35,603 bases of DNA from Spirochaetes bacterium RBG_16_49_21. GTDB lineage: Bacteria > Spirochaetota > UBA4802 > UBA5550. The stretch covers positions 1 through 35,603 of the forward strand of contig MIBJ01000074.1 in NCBI GenBank assembly GCA_001829495.1, in the 5' to 3' direction. The translations under genes and the position numbers were made by a program. This document shows, one piece after another, positions 31,106-35,603 of this stretch; position 1 is the stretch's first letter; every line of letters starts with the position of its first letter. The notes under the pieces were generated by a model, which did no database searches, had not been told where the DNA came from, and saw nothing but the letters and a program-made list of their open reading frames with translations.

Positions 31106-31738
31106 ATGAAATCAGAAATGGCTGTAATCTATCTGGCCGTCACTATTGCCGCTCTATCATGCTCGGATCTCCCGATGCGGTCGGACGGTAATGTTTCAGA
31201 CCTGAGATCAGAGATGGTGGTGCTGAAAAAACGCCTAAACCTGGTTGAAAAAAAGAATGCCCTGCTCGAGGCTGAAAACGCCGATGACAAGAACAAGATC
31301 AAGCGGCTCAAAGATGATTATGGGGTGTTGAAAGGCCAGTCTGACAAAAGAATCAAGGAGCTGACGGAGCTGGGTAACAAGCAAAAAACGGAATTCGTCG
31401 AAACGACGAACCGGATGGCCGACGATATAAAGAAAAAAGAAAAGGATCTGACCGACAGGCTCGCCCGGACCATGCAGGCAGCGGCCCAAAAGGAGGGTGA
31501 GCTTTCCAAAACCATAGACGGGCTGAAGAAAATTACCGCGGACAAGGATCAGCTGATATCCCAAAAAGAAAACATGGTAAAAAATCTCGAGGCGGACATG
31601 GCCGGCCTCAAGACTGAATTGGCGAGCAGGGACAACAGCGTGATCCAGTGCGATAAAAAAATCAAGGAGCTTGTTACCGAGGTCGAGACACTCAAATCGG
31701 AACTTGAGAAAAAAGACAAGCTTCTTAAAGAAAGATAG
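31106..31738 (+). CDS. Coiled-coil lipoprotein
   Basis: 210 residues. A short lipoprotein signal, MKSEMAVIYLAVTIAALSC, puts the lipidated Cys at residue 19. Nearly all the rest (about 30-210) is predicted coiled coil with heptad-like Leu/Ile spacing and many Lys/Glu, e.g. LRSEMVVLKKRLNLVEKK and VETLKSELEKKDKLL. A rod about 25 nm long would result if fully helical, enough to span the periplasm. It lies between two barrel-protein genes, 15 bp after one and 11 bp before the other, so it may link them. Function is unknown. Confidence 0.85.
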   Translation: MKSEMAVIYLAVTIAALSCSDLPMRSDGNVSDLRSEMVVLKKRLNLVEKKNALLEAENADDKNKIKRLKDDYGVLKGQSDKRIKELTELGNKQKTEFVETTNRMADDIKKKEKDLTDRLARTMQAAAQKEGELSKTIDGLKKITADKDQLISQKENMVKNLEADMAGLKTELASRDNSVIQCDKKIKELVTEVETLKSELEKKDKLLKER

Positions 31739-31749
31739 GAAAAAATTAA

Positions 31750-33948
31750 TTGAAGAGAGCAAGAAGTAGGGCGGGGCTGCCGATTCTCCTGAGTATGCTC
31801 TTGCTGCCGGCCGTCCGCCTCCCTGCCGAATCAGCGGACCAGGCGACCCTGCTTTTGACCTCGAATCTTGAAGGGCGATTCATTCCCGAGATCGAGGGGC
31901 AGGAGACAAAAGACCCGATGCTGCTGCTCGGCCAGTCGATAATCATGGAATCGCGCAGGAGGAATATCCTCTACTTCGACCTGGGAAACTCCTTCTATCC
32001 CGGCGTGTTGTCCAAACAGAATTACGGCGCGGCCATGATGGATTTTTTTTCCTACTTCCGCTGCCGCTCCGCCCTGATCTCTTCCCTCGATCTGCGCATC
32101 GGGGTGTCCAGCCTTGAATTTCTGCAGAGCCACAGCGCAACCCGGCTTCTCTCGGCGAATATCCTGAAGGAAAACAGGGTACTGTTCAAGCCCTACACGG
32201 TTCAGGAGATCCGGGGCAGGAAGATCGCCTTCGTGGGGCTGTCGTCGAAAAGGATACTCTTCGATATAGCGGAACAAAACGTGTACCGGATCAGTGTGGA
32301 GGAGGAATCAAAGGCGCTCAAACGGGTCATAGGAGAACTTAAAGGCCAGGGCGTGGACCGGATCATTCTGCTGTCCGGACTCACCTACCGCGACAATTTA
32401 AAACTGTTGAACGCCTTCCCCGAGATCGGGCTCGTTGTAGCCGGCGGGGACCAGCGGGGGGCCCTGGTCGGCGGCAGGGTTGTGCGGATCGAAACAGCCG
32501 ACCGGCGCTCGATCATCACCGTGCCCCCGGACAGGGGATATTGCCTTCTTACGCTTTCGCTTGATCACGGCATCGCGGTGTCGGATGTCCAGTTCAGGAA
32601 GCCGGCCCATTACCCGGTTGCAGACGAGCGGTACGATAATTTTATCGAGCGGATCACCCACTGGAAAAAGCAGTTCGCAGAAGAGATGGGCGCGGTCGTG
32701 ACCCGGGTCAAAAAGCCGGTCCTGCTCGACCAGAAGCGGATAGCCTATCTTCTTCAAGATGTGGAAGATGCTGAGCTTGCCATCGTAAAAAACGACGCCA
32801 TTGAGCCGCTCCTTTTAGAGAAAGATATAAGCCTGGCTGATATCCTGGCCGCGGTCAATGATAACTTTGCAGTATACGCGTACCGGCTCTATGGAGACGA
32901 CCTCAATAAGCTTTCCGGTTTACTGAATGCCTATTCCGTCATCGGCTACAGCGACAATAAAATTCAGGGATATCCGGTCACGCCGGAAAGAAAGTACCTG
33001 GTCGTCTCGACGCAAACGGTTTTTGAGGAGATACAGAAGGCTCTCCGGAGAAAAATCCGGTACCGTAATACCTGGAACACGATCTCGGACATCATTATCA
33101 ACGACTTGAAATACAACAGGGCGGTTCTGAACGAGGACTTCCGCTATCTTGAGAAGCGGTTCCGGTACATGGTCAATGTGCGCCTCTCCGCCTTCTACGA
33201 AGCATCACGGGTCATTGCGGACGATACAATTAAGATACCGGTCGGAGAGTCGGATCAATCATATAACAAATGGGGCATTGAGGCGCGGCTCGATCTTACC
33301 CTGTCCAACCGGTATCACAAATTGGTTCTTACGCCCTATATATTTTACAGCACCCAGAACGATCAGCTGCTGAACAACCTGCTGAGCGGTACGCTGCAGT
33401 ATAACCTGAACCTCCATCCGATAGTGAATCCATATCAGAAAAACCGTATCGAAACGGTAGTTGTTCCTATACGCAGGGCTGCACTCCCCATTGAGATAAC
33501 CACTACCGACGAGCTTCGGCAATACCTGGATTATCGAAAACTCAACCGGCCGGTGGATATACGGGAAACCGTGGGCGTGTCCGCACAGTCGCGGTATATC
33601 ACCGGGAATATCGGATTCGGCTTGGAGAAATACATTCATGAGCCGGTTAATCCCGCGGTATTCGGCATTGAGGCCCTGTTCGCGTTTAACTACCAGTTTT
33701 TAAACTATCTGACGTACGGCCTGAAGCTCGATTCATTCCTGTCCCCCATCAAGGCCGGATCAAAAAACTCGGATAACAATTACTTCCGGAGTTTGCTGGA
33801 AAATTCTCTCTCCATTAGGGTCATGGACACGCTCAGCTTTTCATTGAGGCACCGCTGGTACTACTACCAGAACCTGTACAACAACAAGCATTATTCGAGC
33901 ACGCAGTTTCTCACATCGTGCGATTTTAGGATGAACTTTTACAAATGA
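31750..33948 (+). CDS. Degenerate 5'-nucleotidase (UshA-like) fused to a C-terminal beta-barrel
   Basis: 732 residues from TTG 31750 (AGGA at 31737-31740). After a signal peptide (1-27), residues 30-290 follow the UshA/YfbR metallophosphatase fold order, but metal-ligand motifs are lost: TSNLEGR for TNDxHG (37-43), FDLGNSFYPG for DxGDxxxG, SSLDLRIG where GNHE/D belongs, LLSGLTYRDN for the SHxG motif. Residues 330-432 match the nucleotidase C-domain (DAELAIVKNDAIEP, ISLADILAAVNDNF, YLVVSTQTVFEEI). From about 460 on, Tyr-rich alternating strands suggest an outer-membrane barrel. I infer a non-catalytic binding protein exposed on the outer membrane. It overlaps the response regulator by 4 bp. 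Confidence 0.75.
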   Translation: MKRARSRAGLPILLSMLLLPAVRLPAESADQATLLLTSNLEGRFIPEIEGQETKDPMLLLGQSIIMESRRRNILYFDLGNSFYPGVLSKQNYGAAMMDFFSYFRCRSALISSLDLRIGVSSLEFLQSHSATRLLSANILKENRVLFKPYTVQEIRGRKIAFVGLSSKRILFDIAEQNVYRISVEEESKALKRVIGELKGQGVDRIILLSGLTYRDNLKLLNAFPEIGLVVAGGDQRGALVGGRVVRIETADRRSIITVPPDRGYCLLTLSLDHGIAVSDVQFRKPAHYPVADERYDNFIERITHWKKQFAEEMGAVVTRVKKPVLLDQKRIAYLLQDVEDAELAIVKNDAIEPLLLEKDISLADILAAVNDNFAVYAYRLYGDDLNKLSGLLNAYSVIGYSDNKIQGYPVTPERKYLVVSTQTVFEEIQKALRRKIRYRNTWNTISDIIINDLKYNRAVLNEDFRYLEKRFRYMVNVRLSAFYEASRVIADDTIKIPVGESDQSYNKWGIEARLDLTLSNRYHKLVLTPYIFYSTQNDQLLNNLLSGTLQYNLNLHPIVNPYQKNRIETVVVPIRRAALPIEITTTDELRQYLDYRKLNRPVDIRETVGVSAQSRYITGNIGFGLEKYIHEPVNPAVFGIEALFAFNYQFLNYLTYGLKLDSFLSPIKAGSKNSDNNYFRSLLENSLSIRVMDTLSFSLRHRWYYYQNLYNNKHYSSTQFLTSCDFRMNFYK

Positions 33949-34583
33949 AGCAGCTCAGAGTCATTATCGCCGACGACCACCGGATGGTGCGCGCGGGCAT
34001 CAAGCAGATAGTTGAAGACTGCCCGGGCATGGCTCCTGCCGACGAGGCCGGCGACGGACAGGAGCTCCTCGCCAAAGTCAGAAAAAACAGATACGACGTT
34101 ATCCTGCTCGATGTGTCAATGCCGGGCAGGGACGGCCTGGAGATACTCAAGCAGCTTAAGGCAGAGAAGTGCGCTGTCCCGGTGCTCATGCTGAGCGTCT
34201 ATCCGGAAGAGCACTATGCCATCCGCGCCCTCAAGGCCGGTGCGGCCGGCTACCTTACCAAGGCGACCGCTCCGGAGGAGCTCATCGAGGCGATAAAAAA
34301 GGTGACCAGCGGCGGGAAATATATACCCCCTTCCATCGCCGAGTACCTGGTAGCGAGCATCAAACAGGATACCGAAACCCCGCGCCATGCGCTTCTGTCC
34401 GACCGGGAACTGGCGATCCTGTGCAAGATCGCGTCCGGGAAAACGGCAGCGGAGATCGCCGGGGAGATGTTTCTCAATATAAAGACAATCAGCGCCTACC
34501 GGCGCCGTATTCTAAACAAGATGAACATGAAAAACGACTCCGACCTCACGCGCTATGCAATAAAGAACAACCTTCTCGGATGA
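33945..34583 (+). CDS. NarL/LuxR-family response regulator
   Basis: 212 residues. The receiver domain (1-120) has acidic pocket D10-D11, phospho-acceptor D56 in ILLDVSMPG, and the conserved Thr/Ser (LMLSVYPE) and Lys (YLTKATAPEE). The C-terminal LuxR helix-turn-helix (about 145-208) reads LSDRELAILCKIASG, AAEIAGEMFLNIKTISAYRRRILNKM. Its ATG overlaps the preceding stop (ATGA), so it is translationally coupled to the nucleotidase-barrel gene, which suggests it acts in an envelope-related circuit. No histidine kinase is adjacent; the Cache sensor downstream could be a kinase or chemoreceptor. Confidence 0.94.
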   Translation: MKQLRVIIADDHRMVRAGIKQIVEDCPGMAPADEAGDGQELLAKVRKNRYDVILLDVSMPGRDGLEILKQLKAEKCAVPVLMLSVYPEEHYAIRALKAGAAGYLTKATAPEELIEAIKKVTSGGKYIPPSIAEYLVASIKQDTETPRHALLSDRELAILCKIASGKTAAEIAGEMFLNIKTISAYRRRILNKMNMKNDSDLTRYAIKNNLLG

Positions 34584-34905
34584 TCCGGTAGGACAAAGGA
34601 TTACACCCTCTCTTCATTAGTCCCACAGGGTTTCGCGCATAGTCCTACAAAAAAAATTTCTGTTTACTCTGCAAAAATTGTTATCAGCCTTATCCCGCTG
34701 ATTCAGATATTCTCTTAAATTGTTAGCAGTTGATGTGGAGAGGGAACAAAAATCCGCAGCTTTAATTATTTAACCTCGGCATAGAATGTTTAGGTCATCA
34801 ATGATCCGGTTATGAACATCATTGTTCGTGTGACCTCTCGATATTTTTACGCATCAAAATGGAATATCCGGGCAGAAGAACAATTATAAGGGAAGGAGTA
34901 ATGCC
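34584..34905. other. Gap before the Cache sensor gene
   Basis: No gene in 322 bp. GAACA-TCAT-TGTTC (34814-34827) is a small palindrome that could be a regulator site. A flagellar-type promoter (TAAA-N15-GCCGATAA) was looked for and not found. GGAAGGAG at 34891-34898 is the ribosome site of the next gene. Confidence 0.5.
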
Positions 34906-35603
34906 ATGAACATAAAATGGAAAAATTTATCAATTCAAACGAAAATCATGGTCATAGGCGGCTGCATAAGCATCAGCTTCATAGCCACGATTTTTTTCTA
35001 TCTGGTGCCTGCGGTGGAGCTGGCGATTTATGATATGAAAAAAGAAAAGATCAAGGATATCGTCGATACCACCGCTGCGACGATCGAAGGGATGTACCAG
35101 GAGTATCTTAATAACAACATGACCAAAGATGAGCTGCGGGAGAACGCGATTGAATATGCCAAAAAGATCCGCTATGGCCCGGAAGCAAAGGATTATGTCT
35201 GGATAAACGACTTTCACCCGACCATGATCATGCACCCGTACCGCTCTGAGATGAACGGACAAGACCTTACCGATTATAAAGATCCTATGGGGAAGAGGCT
35301 TTTTATGGATTTTGTGGATACCTGCCGTAACGGCGGGGCAGGGTATGTCCGGTACATCTGGCAATATAAGGACGAAAAGTCTAGACTGGAACCCAAGATC
35401 TCTTATGTGCGGTCGATCCCCATGCTCAACTGGATCGTGGGAACCGGAGTGTACGAGGTAGACATTAAGAAAGAAATAAGCGCCAGGGTACGGTCGCTTC
35501 AAATCAACCTTGCGATCGTGTTTGCCGGCGTCACCGCTGCCGGGATCATTCTTATCTTCCTGGTCTCGCGGAAAATAAAAAAGGGAATCGAGCTCTGCGT
35601 CGA
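34906..35603 (+). CDS. Cache-domain membrane sensor (chemoreceptor or kinase), 5' part only
   Basis: 232 full codons are in the window and the frame stays open. It starts at ATG 34906, 7 nt after GGAAGGAG; ATG 34901 ends at once. An N-terminal membrane helix (about 12-36) and a second one (about 203-223) flank a periplasmic single Cache_2 domain with the family signatures YVWINDFHPTMIMHPY and NWIVGTGVYEVD. These domains bind small organic acids or similar ligands. The output module is cut off; HAMP plus chemoreceptor domain is likely because the Cache_2 form with this short N-terminus is most often an MCP, but a kinase cannot be excluded. Confidence 0.85.
   Translation, partial: MNIKWKNLSIQTKIMVIGGCISISFIATIFFYLVPAVELAIYDMKKEKIKDIVDTTAATIEGMYQEYLNNNMTKDELRENAIEYAKKIRYGPEAKDYVWINDFHPTMIMHPYRSEMNGQDLTDYKDPMGKRLFMDFVDTCRNGGAGYVRYIWQYKDEKSRLEPKISYVRSIPMLNWIVGTGVYEVDIKKEISARVRSLQINLAIVFAGVTAAGIILIFLVSRKIKKGIELCV

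Noticed and set aside
34700..34905. Flagellar sigma28 promoter or GEMM riboswitch before the Cache sensor
   Set aside because: Neither the GCCGATAA box nor the conserved GEMM core was found.
1..35603. CRISPR array, tRNA or rRNA genes, prophage
   Set aside because: No regularly spaced direct repeats, no tRNA or rRNA sequence recognised, and no phage genes.

Overview
The window reads as a moderate-GC, densely coding chromosomal segment of a Gram-negative bacterium. An outer membrane is implied by a LolC/LolD export pair, two lipoproteins with short lipoboxes and two beta-barrel proteins. The 7TM-DISM/SpoIIE receptor, two chemoreceptors and the lipoprotein style fit a spirochaete (Spirochaetota, Leptospira-like side) best, but that is an inference from gene content, not a phylogenetic result. 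Both edge genes are cut by the window.

Layout. 1-1270 (minus): the 5' part of a CPA2 cation:proton antiporter, preceded by a fluoride (crcB) riboswitch with a terminator-type expression platform. 1348-1605: a palindromic MITE-like repeat. 1727-4926: ilvB-ilvN-ilvC for branched-chain amino acids, ending back to back with a membrane chemoreceptor gene (4927-6498, minus). 6710-10731: a diaminopimelate decarboxylase-like gene, a PanP-like group II decarboxylase and an exported protein overlapping its end, then a tiny minus-strand gene. 10905-11521 is gene-free repeat debris. 11522-14651: AMMECR1 protein, lipoprotein, LolC/E-like permease and LolD-like ATPase. 14773-15390: a TetR regulator.

15450-26949 is dominated by fatty-acyl/lipid metabolism. 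A minus-strand operon (TetR, two acyl-CoA dehydrogenases, 3-hydroxyacyl-CoA dehydrogenase, a fossil of an enoyl-CoA hydratase, then a 7TM-DISM phosphatase receptor) diverges from an SCP2-domain protein. The divergent region carries two ACTGAC-NN-GTCAGT palindromes, the likely TetR operators. An acyl-CoA ligase, a thiolase and an exported START-domain protein follow. Together with the PAP2-type membrane enzyme at 27478 this looks like a lipid or hydrophobic-acid uptake and beta-oxidation locus.

28591-34583: an HtrA-like protease with a truncated PDZ domain and a coding-like remnant behind it, an orphan encapsulin-type ferritin-like protein, an outer-membrane barrel, a coiled-coil lipoprotein, an unusual fusion of a degenerate 5'-nucleotidase with a beta-barrel, and a NarL-type response regulator overlapping it by 4 bp. 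The window ends in a Cache-domain sensor (34906 onward). Small perfect palindromes recur throughout, one of them inside the coding sequence of the 7TM receptor.
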